Origin: Litoreibacter halocynthiae
GTDB taxonomy: Bacteria; Pseudomonadota; Alphaproteobacteria; Rhodobacterales; Rhodobacteraceae
DNA: 64,000 bases
NCBI RefSeq assembly: GCF_004365635.1
Contig: NZ_SOBH01000001.1
Coordinates: 1,116,001-1,180,000 of the forward strand
Direction of reading: 5' to 3'
The notes under the pieces: model-generated
The model's input: only the letters and a program-made list of their open reading frames with translations
Database searches by the model: none
Told to the model about the DNA's origin: nothing
Made by a program: the position numbers and the translations under genes
Part shown: positions 16,822 through 25,371 of the stretch, in pieces
Position numbering within the stretch: position 1 is the stretch's first letter
Layout: each line of letters starts with the position of its first letter

Positions 16822-17526
16822 CTACTGCGCCGCCAGTTCCGCCGGAGGCTTCGACGGGTCTTCCTTGTTCGGGTAGACCAACCCCGCCGAGATCACCAGT
16901 TTGGCTGCGTCCTCGACTGTCATGTCCAACTCGATGATATCCGATTTAGGCACGAAGAGCAGGAAGCCGGAAGTGGGGTTGGGAGTGGTCGGCAGAAAGA
17001 CCGACATCAACCCTCCCTCGGCCCCGATGCCGCGCGCAACCTCGCCCTTGGCGGAGGTCGAGATGAAGGCGATGGCCCAGATGCCACGACGGGGATATTC
17101 GACCAGACAGGCCTTCTCGAACGATGTTTCGCGCTGCGAGAACACCGTCTCGGCGATTTGCTTCAACCCGTTATAGATAGAACGCACAACGGGCATGCGG
17201 TCTACGAGGTTCTCGCCGAACCGCAGCAGGGACCGGCCCAGAATGCCCTTGCCCATCCAGCCGATCACCATGGTGAACAGCAAGAAGAACACCACCCCGA
17301 CACCGCGCAGGTTGATGCCGATATATTGCTCGGGGCGGTAGTGATAGGGGACGAAGGGCAGAACCCAGCTGTCGATCCAGCCCACGACGCTCCAAGTCAG
17401 CCACATGGTCAGCCCGATAGGGGCAATCACCACCAGCCCTGCCAAAAAGTTGCCGCGCATGCGCGCGAACAAACTCGCCTTGCGAGGCGGTTTTTTGTGG
17501 TCAGGGTCCAAATCGTCCAGCAGCAT
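16822..17526 (-). CDS. DUF502 family inner-membrane protein
   Basis: The product has 234 residues and two strong membrane helices, at about residues 28-50 (FLAGLVVIAPIGLTMWLTW) and 75-92 (GVVFFLLFTMVIGW). The family signature includes GRSLLRFGENLVDRMPVVRSIY near 97-118 and LMSVFLPTTPNPTSGFLLFV near 178. Members are widespread in proteobacteria and have no settled biochemical role. The N-terminus is rich in basic residues (HKKPPRKASLFARMR) and should be cytoplasmic. It is 84 bases upstream of nothing on its own strand except the psu genes, which begin further right. Confidence 0.85.
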   Translation of the reverse strand: MLLDDLDPDHKKPPRKASLFARMRGNFLAGLVVIAPIGLTMWLTWSVVGWIDSWVLPFVPYHYRPEQYIGINLRGVGVVFFLLFTMVIGWMGKGILGRSLLRFGENLVDRMPVVRSIYNGLKQIAETVFSQRETSFEKACLVEYPRRGIWAIAFISTSAKGEVARGIGAEGGLMSVFLPTTPNPTSGFLLFVPKSDIIELDMTVEDAAKLVISAGLVYPNKEDPSKPPAELAAQ

Positions 17527-17610
17527 TGGTGCGTCAGGTCTTTCTTAGAGTTGCGTTAACGTATGTATGGTTCCGCATGCCATCCGACAAGCAGCCAGTG
17601 AAACAAGCCG

Positions 17611-18528
17611 TCAATTCGCCCCGATTTGGGTCAGGTTTCGCGCTATTTCCGCTGCCAGACGCGCATTGTTGAGCACAAGCGCGATATTCGCCTCCAATGA
17701 CGCGCCATTGGTCAGCTCGAAAATGCGCCCTAAAAGGAAGGGGGTGACCGATTTTCCGTCGATCCCTTGCTCTGCGGCCTCTTGCAACGCTTGCGCGATG
17801 ATCGGCGCCAAGGTGGCGGCGGGGATTTCGGCGAAGGCAGGGATCGGGTTGGCCACCAGTTGCCCGCCGGGCAAACCCATAGCGGCGCGCATCCGGTGCG
17901 CTTTGGCAATGCTGGCGGCGTCATCCATGCGCAAGGGTGCCGCGAGGTCCGACTCGCGGGACCAGAACGCGGGCAGGGTGTCTTGGCCATAAGCGATAAC
18001 CGGCACCCCGAGGGTCTCCAAGACCTCCAGCGTTTTGGGCAGGTCGAGAATGGCCTTGGCGCCAGCTGCAACAACAGTGACAGCGGTTTGGGATAATTCT
18101 TGCAGATCGGCGGAGATGTCGAAGCTGTCTTCCGCACCGCGATGCACACCGCCGATACCGCCCGTAGCGAACACCTCGATACCGGCGAGGCGGGCGGCGA
18201 TCATTGTGGCGGCGACGGTTGTCGCCCCTGTACCACCCGTGGCGATGCAGGCGGCCATGTCAGCGCGGGACAACTTGGCAACATCCTTTGTTTGGCCCAG
18301 CGTATCCAATTCATCCGAGGTAAGCCCGATATGGAGCTGGCCCGCGATTACCGCGATGGTCGCGGGCGTGGCCCCTTGGTCGCGAATGGTTTGCTCTACC
18401 TTGCGCGCGGTTTCCACGTTTTGCGGGTAAGGCATGCCGTGGGTGATAATCGTGCTCTCAAGCGCCACGACGGGCGAGCCTTCGGCTCGGGCGGCTTCAA
18501 CTTCGGGGGCGTAGCGCAAGCTGATCAA
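17611..18528 (-). CDS. psuG: Pseudouridine-5'-phosphate glycosidase
   Basis: This 305-residue enzyme breaks the C-C glycosidic bond of pseudouridine 5'-phosphate to give uracil and ribose 5-phosphate. Diagnostic segments are ALESTIITHGMPYPQN near residues 22-37, MAACIATGGTGATTVAATM near 88-107, FATGGIGGVHRG near 115, and GLPGGQLVANPIP near 213. Its ATG overlaps the stop of the upstream PfkB kinase as ATGA, so kinase and glycosidase are coupled and form the complete two-step salvage route for pseudouridine released from RNA breakdown. Confidence 0.93.
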   Translation of the reverse strand: MISLRYAPEVEAARAEGSPVVALESTIITHGMPYPQNVETARKVEQTIRDQGATPATIAVIAGQLHIGLTSDELDTLGQTKDVAKLSRADMAACIATGGTGATTVAATMIAARLAGIEVFATGGIGGVHRGAEDSFDISADLQELSQTAVTVVAAGAKAILDLPKTLEVLETLGVPVIAYGQDTLPAFWSRESDLAAPLRMDDAASIAKAHRMRAAMGLPGGQLVANPIPAFAEIPAATLAPIIAQALQEAAEQGIDGKSVTPFLLGRIFELTNGASLEANIALVLNNARLAAEIARNLTQIGAN

Positions 18529-19400
18529 TAGCGGTCTCCGGAAATGTAGGTAGCGGTTGCGGTCATTGCGTTTTGTAGCGCGGCTTCGGGGGTGGCGCCT
18601 TTGGCTTCGGCAGAGATATGAGCCGCCATGAAGGTGTCACCCGCGCCGGTGATGCGCTTCACCTGCACCTTGGGCGGCGTGAAGGTTAACAGTTTGTTGC
18701 TCATGGCCAGCGATGCGGCCTCTGCGCCGTTGGTGACCAGCGCGCGGTGCAACCCTTGCCGGAGCAGCGCGGTGGCTGCGGTCGCACTATCGTTGAAGGT
18801 TGAGCCGATTAACAACCCGGCTTCTTCAAGGTTCACATAAAGCGTGGCAGTGGAGTGGCTTAGAAACGGGCGCAGGCGTTCGGCCTTGCCGGGGGAGGCT
18901 GGCGCGAGACGCAGATCGGCCTTGGCGAACCCAGCATCAGTGGCAATCTGGGTGAGCAGATCGACGGTCAGATTGCCATCCACCGCCACAAGCCCGGTCC
19001 AGCCGGACAAAGTCGAGGTCATCGGCGCGAGGATCTCGTCACCCGCCTGCTCCAGCGAATGGGCGTCCGCGATAGCGGCAATCAATCCGTTGCGGCCCTC
19101 GATGGCCATGTAGCGGTCGGTGGGCAGATCGTCGGGGCGATAAATGTGATCGGTGATCATGCCAAGCCGTGCGCAAGCATCCAGAAGCTCGTCGCCTTCA
19201 GCATCACGCCCGATGGCGGTCAACAGGGCAGGGGTCATGCCATAGGCTTGCAGCGCCATGGCGATATTCATCGCGACACCGCCCGGCACACGGGTGATGC
19301 GACCGGGGCGGTCATGGCCGCGTTCCATCTCGTGGTCGTGGCGTCCGATGATGTCCCACAGGACCGCACCGATGCACAGGATGTCAGGTGTCTTGCTCAT
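18525..19400 (-). CDS. psuK: Pseudouridine kinase (PfkB family)
   Basis: This ribokinase-fold enzyme of 291 residues is expected to phosphorylate pseudouridine at the 5' position for PsuG. The N-terminal ILCIGAVLWDIIGR, the GGVAMNIAMALQAYG substrate region near 40-55 and the PfkB signature ITGAGDTFMAAH near 250-262, with the catalytic aspartate, are all present. The assignment as psuK rather than another sugar kinase rests on the overlap with psuG. ATG 19400 has GAAG 6 bases before it; ATG 19406 is two codons earlier and lacks a ribosome site. Confidence 0.88.
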   Translation of the reverse strand: MSKTPDILCIGAVLWDIIGRHDHEMERGHDRPGRITRVPGGVAMNIAMALQAYGMTPALLTAIGRDAEGDELLDACARLGMITDHIYRPDDLPTDRYMAIEGRNGLIAAIADAHSLEQAGDEILAPMTSTLSGWTGLVAVDGNLTVDLLTQIATDAGFAKADLRLAPASPGKAERLRPFLSHSTATLYVNLEEAGLLIGSTFNDSATAATALLRQGLHRALVTNGAEAASLAMSNKLLTFTPPKVQVKRITGAGDTFMAAHISAEAKGATPEAALQNAMTATATYISGDRY

Positions 19401-19445
19401 GGCCATCTTCAAATCAGGCCATGAGCGGGGGTTCAAGAGGGTTTC

Positions 19446-19859
19446 TTAGTAAACCGGCTCGTCAGTCGGGGCGTCGGCCGGGCCTTCAGATACCGCTTCT
19501 GCCACAGTTTCAGTTGCTGCCGGAGGAGGAGCCACTCCGACGGTCGCCGCCGTAGGGGCCGCCCGCGCAGCTTCCTCCACCGCGCCACAGACTCGGGAGA
19601 CATGTCTTGGCAAATCCTGTGGCGCGACGCCCACAGCATTGGCCAGATAGGCCACCACGCGCCGGTCACGGTAGAAAATTTTGCGGGTCAATCCTTCCGA
19701 GCCCAAGCGGATATCACGAGAGCTGCCTTGGGTGACAATACGAAGCACTGGCTCGTAGACACCGGGGCTGGTTTGGACGTTGCACCGCATGGCTTCCACG
19801 GCAAAGGCAGGGGCGGTAGAGACCGCAGCGACGAAGATCGCGACAAAGGCAGTTTTCAT
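19446..19859 (-). CDS. Hypothetical secreted protein
   Basis: The product has 137 residues. A clear signal peptide MKTAFVAIFVAAVSTAPAFA is followed by a short domain with two cysteines (AMRCNVQ and SRVCGAV) that could form one disulfide, then a proline/alanine-rich acidic tail. The tail looks disordered. I do not recognise the family. It lies 45 bases upstream of psuK on the same strand and could be co-transcribed, but nothing links it to pseudouridine. The promoter would lie in the 292-base gap shared with rpsB. Confidence 0.7.
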   Translation of the reverse strand: MKTAFVAIFVAAVSTAPAFAVEAMRCNVQTSPGVYEPVLRIVTQGSSRDIRLGSEGLTRKIFYRDRRVVAYLANAVGVAPQDLPRHVSRVCGAVEEAARAAPTAATVGVAPPPAATETVAEAVSEGPADAPTDEPVY

Positions 19860-20151
19860 AATAATTACTCCAAATACGGGTTAATAACCAAATCACGCTG
19901 CACCCGCGCAGATGCCATGACTAGGGCGGGAACGTCGAATGCATGGTATTTTCACCCTGATCTCACGCATCACTCACCTTTCGGCGCCCAAACGAGCCTT
20001 TGGGGCTTGCAGCACAGGGGGGCTTGGGGTATCTGGCGCTCACTTCGCAGGCGGGGTCGGGCCGATTGGGGGAGAAATCCCATGACGTCCACCGGTTGAG
20101 GCAAACGTCTCTGACACCCCGCTGAGGCTTAAACCGGAAAGGAAAACGGAC
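19860..20151. other. Divergent intergenic region: rpsB leader
   Basis: This gap separates the secreted protein gene (minus) from rpsB (plus). A weak plus promoter TTGCAG-N17-TATCTG lies near 20009-20037. A six-codon reading frame, ATG 20082 to TGA 20099, has a strong GGGGGAG site 7 bases before it and could be a leader peptide. No factor-binding site is certain. Confidence 0.25.
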
Positions 20152-20931
20152 ATGGCTTTGCCAGAATTTTCGCTCCGTCAGCTGCTTGAGGCTGGCGTTC
20201 ACTTTGGTCACCAAACCCAACGCTGGAACCCGCGTATGGCCCCGTATATCTACGGCGCCAAGAACGGCATCCACATCATGGACCTGACCCAAACCGTCCC
20301 AATGCTGGACCAGGCGCTGCAAGTTGTGCGCGACACGACAGCAAAAGGCGGCCGCATCCTGTTCGTCGGCACCAAGCGTCAGGCACAACGCCCGATCGCC
20401 GAAGCCGCAGAGAAATGCGCACAATACTACATGAACCACCGCTGGCTCGGCGGCACGCTGACCAACTGGAAAACCGTGTCCAACTCGATCAACCGTCTGC
20501 GGTCCATCGACGAAGCTCAGGAAAACGGCTTCACCGGCCTGACCAAGAAAGAGCGTCTGGGCATGGAACGTGACCAAGGCAAGCTTCAGGCTTCCCTCGG
20601 CGGTATCCGCGAAATGGGCGGCGTTCCAGACCTGCTGGTCGTGATCGACGTCAACAAGGAAGATCTGGCCATCGCGGAAGCGAAAAAGCTGGGCATTCCG
20701 GTGATTGCCGTGGTTGACACCAACTGCTCGCCAGACGGCATCGACTACCTGATCCCGGGCAACGACGACGCATCGCGCGCCATCGGCCTGTATTGCGATC
20801 TGGTGGCCCGTGCGGCGCTGGACGGCATGCAAGCGCAAATGGGCGCAGCTGGCGTTGATCTGGGTGCTATGGAAGAAGCTCCGGCTGAAGAAGCTGTTGC
20901 TGCTCCTGCCGAGGCACCTGCAGAAGCCTAA
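20152..20931 (+). CDS. rpsB: 30S ribosomal protein S2
   Basis: S2 is a 259-residue component of the small subunit that bridges head and body next to S1. The N-terminus has [22 protein letters not shown], and [26 protein letters not shown] and [26 protein letters not shown] follow in the family order. The C-terminal tail is an Ala/Glu-rich extension (about 30 residues) common in alphaproteobacterial S2. The AAAGGAAAA ribosome site is close to the ATG. It heads the conserved rpsB-tsf operon. Confidence 0.98.
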   Translation: MALPEFSLRQLLEAGVHFGHQTQRWNPRMAPYIYGAKNGIHIMDLTQTVPMLDQALQVVRDTTAKGGRILFVGTKRQAQRPIAEAAEKCAQYYMNHRWLGGTLTNWKTVSNSINRLRSIDEAQENGFTGLTKKERLGMERDQGKLQASLGGIREMGGVPDLLVVIDVNKEDLAIAEAKKLGIPVIAVVDTNCSPDGIDYLIPGNDDASRAIGLYCDLVARAALDGMQAQMGAAGVDLGAMEEAPAEEAVAAPAEAPAEA

Positions 20932-20954
20932 ACCTTCCGCACGCTAATCTATTG

Positions 20955-20980
20955 CCCGAAGGCCGATCGCGGCCTTCGGG
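20955..20980 (+). terminator. Strong hairpin between rpsB and tsf (attenuator or processing site)
   Basis: A perfect 11-bp stem (CCCGAAGGCCG with CGGCCTTCGGG) has a 4-base loop ATCG. No U-run follows, only ATCAACC, so it is more likely an mRNA-stabilising or partial-attenuation element that sets the S2 to EF-Ts ratio than a full terminator. Confidence 0.6.
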
Positions 20981-21010
20981 ATCAACCCACCTCTATTCAG
21001 GAGAACCAAG

Positions 21011-21886
21011 ATGGCGATTACCGCTGCAATGGTGAAAGAACTGCGCGACTCGACAGGCGCAGGCATGATGGACGCGAAAAAAGCGCTGACCGAAACAGAT
21101 GGCGACATGGAAGCCGCCGTTGACTGGCTGCGCACCAAAGGTTTGGCGAAAGCTGCCAAGAAATCCGGCCGTACAGCTGCCGAGGGCCTTGTGGCCGTCA
21201 AAGTGGCAAACGGCGTTGGCGTTGCTGTGGAAGTGAACTCGGAAACCGACTTTGTTGGTAAAAACTCCGAATTCCAAGCCATGGTTGCTGGTGTTGCCGA
21301 CGTCGCAGTTGGCGTCGCGAACACCGAAGAGCTGGCTGCTGCTGATATGGGTGGCAAGTCTGTCGCCGACGTCATCACCGCCAAGATCGCCACCATCGGC
21401 GAGAACATGTCCCTGCGCCGCATGGCCCGTCTGGAAGGCCCCTCGGTCGTGTCCTATGTGCACAATGCTGCTGCGGACGGCATGGGGAAAATCGGCGTTC
21501 TGGTGGCTTTGTCCGCTGAGAACGAAGCGTTCGGCAAGCAGGTCGCCATGCACGTGGCCGCTGTGAACCCTGCGTCGCTGTCCGAAGCTGATTTGGACCC
21601 GGCTGTTGTTGAAAAAGAGAAAACCGTTCAGATGGACATCGCTCGTGAGAGCGGCAAGCCGGAAGCGGTAATCGAGAAGATGATCGTTGGCCGCATGAAG
21701 AAATTCATGGCCGAAGTGACCCTGCTGAACCAGCAATTCGTTGTGAACCCTGACCTGACCGTCGCTGCGGCGGCCAAAGAAGCTGGCGTGGAAATCACCG
21801 GTTTCGTGCGTCTGGAAGTGGGCGAAGGCATCGAGAAAAAAGAAGAGAACTTCGCGGAAGAAGTGGCGGCAACGCTGAAAGGCTAA
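21011..21886 (+). CDS. tsf: Elongation factor Ts
   Basis: EF-Ts, here 291 residues, is the nucleotide-exchange factor that regenerates EF-Tu-GTP. The N-terminal UBA-like domain [21 protein letters not shown] (residues 3-24) and [11 protein letters not shown] precede the exchange motif [12 protein letters not shown] near residues 77-88, including the TDF contact to EF-Tu. The GGAGAACC ribosome site lies just before ATG 21011. It follows rpsB by 79 bases with a hairpin between and is closed by a strong terminator. Confidence 0.98.
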   Translation: MAITAAMVKELRDSTGAGMMDAKKALTETDGDMEAAVDWLRTKGLAKAAKKSGRTAAEGLVAVKVANGVGVAVEVNSETDFVGKNSEFQAMVAGVADVAVGVANTEELAAADMGGKSVADVITAKIATIGENMSLRRMARLEGPSVVSYVHNAAADGMGKIGVLVALSAENEAFGKQVAMHVAAVNPASLSEADLDPAVVEKEKTVQMDIARESGKPEAVIEKMIVGRMKKFMAEVTLLNQQFVVNPDLTVAAAAKEAGVEITGFVRLEVGEGIEKKEENFAEEVAATLKG

Positions 21887-21910
21887 GCCTTTCCTCTCCC
21901 TTTGAAATTG

Positions 21911-21949
21911 AAAACGGCGCGCGGGACAAACCCGACGCGCCGTTTCTTT
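21911..21949. terminator. Bidirectional terminator after tsf
   Basis: An outer stem AAACGGCGCG/CGCGCCGTTT encloses an inner CGGG-ACAAA-CCCG stem. T-rich sequence follows on both strands (TTTCTTTA on plus, TTTTCAATTTC on minus), so it can end tsf and any minus-strand RNA coming from 22 kb. Confidence 0.8.
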
Positions 21950-22283
21950 ATGGTCAGACCCCCACGCTGGGGATGATGCGGGCCCGACAGGGAGGAGAGT
22001 AGCATTCACCGAAGGCTGTCGAGACCTTCCGCAAACGTGCGCCAAACGGGGCAACCCCGAGCGGCGACAACCCTTGGAAATGCAAGGTGCACCCTAACAT
22101 ATGCCTCACGGCCGAAACCGTCACTCTAAGGCATAGGAAAACTATTACGCCGCGGTGCGGAAATTCAAAGTACGCCTTTCCATACCTCGACATTGCGCGC
22201 TCAAGCACGATCAAAATTCGCCGCCCCTGTCGTCCAAGCGACGCAGGGGAAACTGGCAGGGATTCGGCAGAGCAGGGGGGCCG
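21950..22283. other. Intergenic region with nested inverted repeats, possible structured RNA
   Basis: No credible gene lies in this 330-base gap between two convergent ends. Several inverted repeats are visible. GCCTCACGG pairs imperfectly with the CCGTCACTCTAAGGC side to give the hairpin 22100-22134 (arms TATGCCT/AGGCATA with inner ACGG/CCGT). CGGGG-TTG-CCCCG on minus is at 22048-22060. A long interrupted helix pairs about 22080-22061 with 22025-22005 on the minus strand (GCATT/AATGC, AAGG/CCTT, TTGTC/GACAG). A minus promoter-like pair GTGACG-N17-TATGTT is at 22096-22124, and CTCTCCTCCC on minus is at 21992-22001. Confidence 0.35.
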
Positions 22284-23045
22284 TTAGGACGAGTTTTCGA
22301 TCAGGAAGAACTGGTTCTGGCTCGACGCTTTCAGGATCGCTTGCGCGGTCGTATCGACGTCCAGAGTTTCGCGGGCCAGCCTGAGATGCTTTTCGATTGT
22401 CGCGGGGTTCAGCCCCATGATCGTCGCCGTGTCCTGGATGGTCTTGCCGTCGGCGACCCATTCCAGAACCTCGCGTTGCCGCGCGGTGAGGGGGCGGCGC
22501 TGTCCGGTTGTGTGGGGCAATTGCGTGACCTTGAGATGCATGACCTTATTGGCCAGTTCCAGATCATCCCCGTATTTGTCCCAAACCGCGTCCACGTCGT
22601 CTTGTGACAGCCCGCGCCGCGCCGTGAGACCCGTTGCCCCTTTGGCGCGCATGGACACATCATGGAAGCTGACCGTATAGCCTGCGGTGACGTCCAGCCG
22701 TTGGTTGAGTGCGACGACTTCCATCTCGCCAGGGGACAGTTTTCCCGTCATGGCAAGCTCTTGCATCATCCGCCAGCTGCATGCGCCCACGTTTTCTGCC
22801 GCCCAGGCGACCATCGGGCCTTGATAATAGGCCCCGTCGCCGACGAAATGCTCGACATAGGCGGCGTCGTGATTGGTCAGGATCAACGCATCTTGCAGGT
22901 CGCCCAGCGTGGTGCCGGTCCGAAATCGCGTATAACCGTAGACGATGCGGTCAAAGCCGAACTCCGCCATCTTGGCCGTGTGCAACGACCAGACTTCCTC
23001 CAACGAGTTGCTGGCAATGAGAGCGCTGAGATGCTCTTGGATCAT
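22284..23045 (-). CDS. LuxR-family regulator with autoinducer-binding domain (LuxR solo)
   Basis: The transcription factor has 253 residues. An N-terminal PF03472-like ligand domain fills about residues 15-165 and a LuxR helix-turn-helix lies at about 185-245 (PLTARQREVLEWVADGKTIQD, MGLNPATIEKHLRLARETL). No luxI synthase is in the window, so it is a solo here. Alignment by eye with TraR-type proteins places YYQGPMVAWA where the acyl-homoserine-lactone contact motif usually has DP, so the key aspartate is missing, and the Trp near the preceding helix also seems replaced. The ligand may therefore not be a classical AHL. Its start overlaps the aroQ stop (ATGA). Confidence 0.88.
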   Translation of the reverse strand: MIQEHLSALIASNSLEEVWSLHTAKMAEFGFDRIVYGYTRFRTGTTLGDLQDALILTNHDAAYVEHFVGDGAYYQGPMVAWAAENVGACSWRMMQELAMTGKLSPGEMEVVALNQRLDVTAGYTVSFHDVSMRAKGATGLTARRGLSQDDVDAVWDKYGDDLELANKVMHLKVTQLPHTTGQRRPLTARQREVLEWVADGKTIQDTATIMGLNPATIEKHLRLARETLDVDTTAQAILKASSQNQFFLIENSS

Positions 23046-23485
23046 GATCCCGTACCAAGATGGGCTGCAAGCGCGTCAAGCGCCAGCACATATCCTTTCG
23101 CGCCGAAGCCGGCAATTTGCCCCAATGCGACGGGGGCGATAAAGGATTTGTGCCGGAACGCCTCGCGGGCGTGAATGTTGGACAGGTGCACTTCGACCAC
23201 CGGCAGCTCCACCGAGGCGATTGCATCCATCAGCGCTACCGACGTGTGGGTGAACGCGCCTGCATTCAGGATGATACCGCCATGGGTGCCCTTGGCATCA
23301 TGGATCGCGTCGATCAACACACCTTCGTGGTTGGATTGCAGGCTGCTTACCTTTATTCCCAAGGACTTACCGTGCGTTACGCACAGATTTTCCACGTCAG
23401 CCAATGTGACGGAGCCGTATACTTCCGGCTGACGGGTTCCCAGCAAATTCAAATTTGGCCCATTGAGGACTAGCACAGACGTCAT
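23042..23485 (-). CDS. aroQ: Type II 3-dehydroquinate dehydratase
   Basis: This 147-residue enzyme catalyses the third shikimate-pathway step, dehydration of 3-dehydroquinate, and normally forms a dodecamer. The sequence opens VLVLNGPNLNLLGTRQPEVYG with the catalytic flexible loop around Arg and Tyr at about 19-24. QSNHEGVLIDAIHDA lies near 47-61, NAGAFTHTSVALMDA near 75-89, and VEVHLSNIHAREAFRHKS near 97-114 carries the catalytic His. AAGGAA sits 8 bases before ATG 23485. The coupling of a luxR solo behind a shikimate gene is unusual. Confidence 0.95.
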   Translation of the reverse strand: MTSVLVLNGPNLNLLGTRQPEVYGSVTLADVENLCVTHGKSLGIKVSSLQSNHEGVLIDAIHDAKGTHGGIILNAGAFTHTSVALMDAIASVELPVVEVHLSNIHAREAFRHKSFIAPVALGQIAGFGAKGYVLALDALAAHLGTGS

Positions 23486-23952
23486 CGACGGTTCCTTAAG
23501 AGTACCGAACAACTACCTAGGACGCAAAACAAGCCCTGTCGAGTATTTTACAGCTAAAATTCCAATACCTCACAAGACCACGCTGCAGGTCGTGTTGTCA
23601 AACGCACCCTTTACGCAGCCGATTAGGGCGAAAGACTGGTAAATTGCGCTCGCCATCGGATCCGAAGTTCCGAGCGCTGCGTTTGACGTTGGTCATTCGT
23701 CACTTCAGTTGCGAACATGCGCGCACTGGATGAGTATATGTGGCGGGCGCAAGCCCAGACATCGGCAGGGGTGGAATGTGACAGGCGGATGTTTCGTTAA
23801 GGATGTACGGTTTGCAGGGGTTCACTTCTTAATAAACGATTTACCCATAACCAGTATTATGTAAATATTTGGTTAATGCAGAACCATCTACCGGTTAGCT
23901 ACATCCTTTAAACACCTGTTCCTAATCACAAGTTACCGGACAGCACTGTGCC
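23486..23952. other. Intergenic region with aroQ promoter, otherwise unassigned
   Basis: This 467-base gap lies between phoB and aroQ, both on minus. The part near aroQ has a promoter-like element (see 23545-23575). The part at 23822-23910 is AT-rich, with TTAA half-sites spaced roughly as in CtrA boxes (TTAA-N7-TTTA at 23829-23843), but no exact consensus. I see no gene or terminator. Confidence 0.3.
23545..23575 (-). promoter_or_regulatory. Candidate aroQ-luxR promoter with inverted-repeat operator
   Basis: On minus, TTGTGA (23570-23575) and TGTAAA (23547-23552) are 17 bases apart. A perfect inverted repeat ATTTTA-CAGC-TAAAAT at 23545-23560 covers the -10 and spacer, where a repressor would block polymerase. 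The start would be about 60 bases before aroQ. Confidence 0.35.
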
Positions 23953-24639
23953 TCACCCCAAGGCATAGCCCGCACCACGGACCGTTCGCACCGGATCATT
24001 GCCACCGTTCGCACAGAGCGCTTTTCGTAATCTGCCGACATGGACATCGACCGTGCGTGTGTCGACATAGATGTCGCGGCCCCAAACTCGGTCCAGCAAC
24101 TGCTCGCGTGACCACACACGTCCCGGCCGCTCCATGAACGTCGCCAGAAGCCGGAATTCCGTCGGTCCAAGCTTCAACGGCACGTCACTGCGAAACACAC
24201 GGTGTTCCTCAACATCCATGACGACGTCTTCGAACTCAAGCCTGTGACCCACCGCCGAGGGCCGCGACCGACGCAGCTGCGTGCGGATGCGCGCCAGCAG
24301 TTCTGCGACAGAATATGGTTTAACAACATAGTCATCCGCGCCAGTCTCCAACCCACGCACGCGATCTGTTTCCTCGGAGCGCGCAGATAACATAATCACC
24401 GGCGTGTCTCTGGTTTCAGACTTTGCCTTGATCTGGCGGCAGATCTCGATGCCCGACACGTTTGGCAACATCCAGTCCAGTACCACCACATCCGGCGCGT
24501 GTTCCTGCACCATCAACAGCGCTTCATCGCCGTTTTCGGCTGTCTCGACCAGATAACCCTCGGCGCGGATATTATACGCAAGAACCTCGCGTTGCGCGGG
24601 ATCATCTTCAACAACAAGAACAATAGGTTGTGACACCAT
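23953..24639 (-). CDS. phoB: Phosphate regulon response regulator
   Basis: This OmpR-type two-component regulator has 228 residues. The receiver domain (residues 1-120) shows the acidic pair VVEDDPAQ, the phosphorylated Asp in VVLDWMLPNVSG near 55, and the conserved Lys in DDYVVKPYS near 107. The winged-helix domain (about 130-228) ends VRTVRGAGYALG. Under phosphate starvation PhoR phosphorylates PhoB, which binds Pho boxes such as the one at 30501. It is the last gene of phoR-pstSCAB-phoU-phoB and begins one base after the phoU stop. Confidence 0.95.
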   Translation of the reverse strand: MVSQPIVLVVEDDPAQREVLAYNIRAEGYLVETAENGDEALLMVQEHAPDVVVLDWMLPNVSGIEICRQIKAKSETRDTPVIMLSARSEETDRVRGLETGADDYVVKPYSVAELLARIRTQLRRSRPSAVGHRLEFEDVVMDVEEHRVFRSDVPLKLGPTEFRLLATFMERPGRVWSREQLLDRVWGRDIYVDTRTVDVHVGRLRKALCANGGNDPVRTVRGAGYALG

Positions 24640-24640
24640 C

Positions 24641-25360
24641 TTAAACTTTACCTAGCGCGCTGTCTGTCGATGTTCGATCTTGTTTTCCACGATCCTCATC
24701 CGGCATATCTCCGGTCACCAGATAAACCACCTGTTCACATATCGAGGTCACATGATCACCCATACGTTCCACGTTTTTTGCTATAAAATGCAAGTGCATA
24801 CAGGCCGTAATGTTGCGCGGGTCTTCCAACATATGGGTCAGGAATTCGCGGAACAGCGCATTATACATCTGGTCCACCTCGCTGTCGCGCTGGCGGACAT
24901 CCTCGGCCAGATCCACATCGCGTTGAATATACGCATCCAGCGCGTCTTTCAGCATCACATTGACCAGTTGCGTCATCCGGCGCAACGCGCCGCCTGTACC
25001 CGTTATGGCGGGCATTTCTGACAGCACTGACGTGCGTTTGCCAAGGTTCTTGGCATAATCGCCCATCCGTTCGAGGTTGCCGGAAATCTTGAGTACCGAC
25101 AGCACCGTGCGCAGATCACTCGCTGTCGGCGCACGTACAGCAATGACGCGGGCAACCTCGGACGCCACCTGTTCTTCCAGCGCGTCAATCAGCTTGTCGT
25201 TGCGCCGGACTTGGTCGGCCAACTCGGTGTCGCGCATTTCCAACGCCCGCGCCGCGTCGGAGATTGCGGTCTCCACCAGTCCGCCCATCTGCATGATCAG
25301 CGCCTGAACGCCCTCAAGATCACGGTCAAAAGCGGAGGCTATATGTTCTTGATCCATCAT
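24641..25360 (-). CDS. phoU: Phosphate signalling regulator PhoU
   Basis: The all-helical cytosolic protein of 239 residues consists of two PhoU repeats (about 15-110 and 120-215). Each carries the metal-binding type motif, seen as GNLERMGDYAKNLGKR near residues 92-107 and AKNVERMGDHVTSICEQV near 193-210. PhoU links the Pst transporter with PhoR and keeps the regulon off when phosphate is plentiful. It sits between pstB and phoB, the usual order, with 11 bases to the pstB stop. GGAGCAGAG precedes the start. Confidence 0.95.
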   Translation of the reverse strand: MMDQEHIASAFDRDLEGVQALIMQMGGLVETAISDAARALEMRDTELADQVRRNDKLIDALEEQVASEVARVIAVRAPTASDLRTVLSVLKISGNLERMGDYAKNLGKRTSVLSEMPAITGTGGALRRMTQLVNVMLKDALDAYIQRDVDLAEDVRQRDSEVDQMYNALFREFLTHMLEDPRNITACMHLHFIAKNVERMGDHVTSICEQVVYLVTGDMPDEDRGKQDRTSTDSALGKV

Positions 25361-25371
25361 ATCTCTGCTCC

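Noticed and set aside
21950-22200. tmRNA, 6S RNA, 4.5S RNA or RNase P RNA
   Set aside because: I compared remembered core motifs. There is no CCA end with T-arm, no tag start like GCNAACGACAAC, no SRP GGAAGG tetraloop motif and no RNase P GAGGAAAGTCC core.
21954-22214. 86-codon minus-strand frame
   Set aside because: No ribosome site or family signal is seen, it is Cys-, Arg- and His-rich, and it lies on strong inverted repeats. A structured RNA fits better.
22284-23045. Quorum-sensing pair
   Set aside because: No luxI-type synthase is found anywhere in the window, so only a LuxR solo is claimed.
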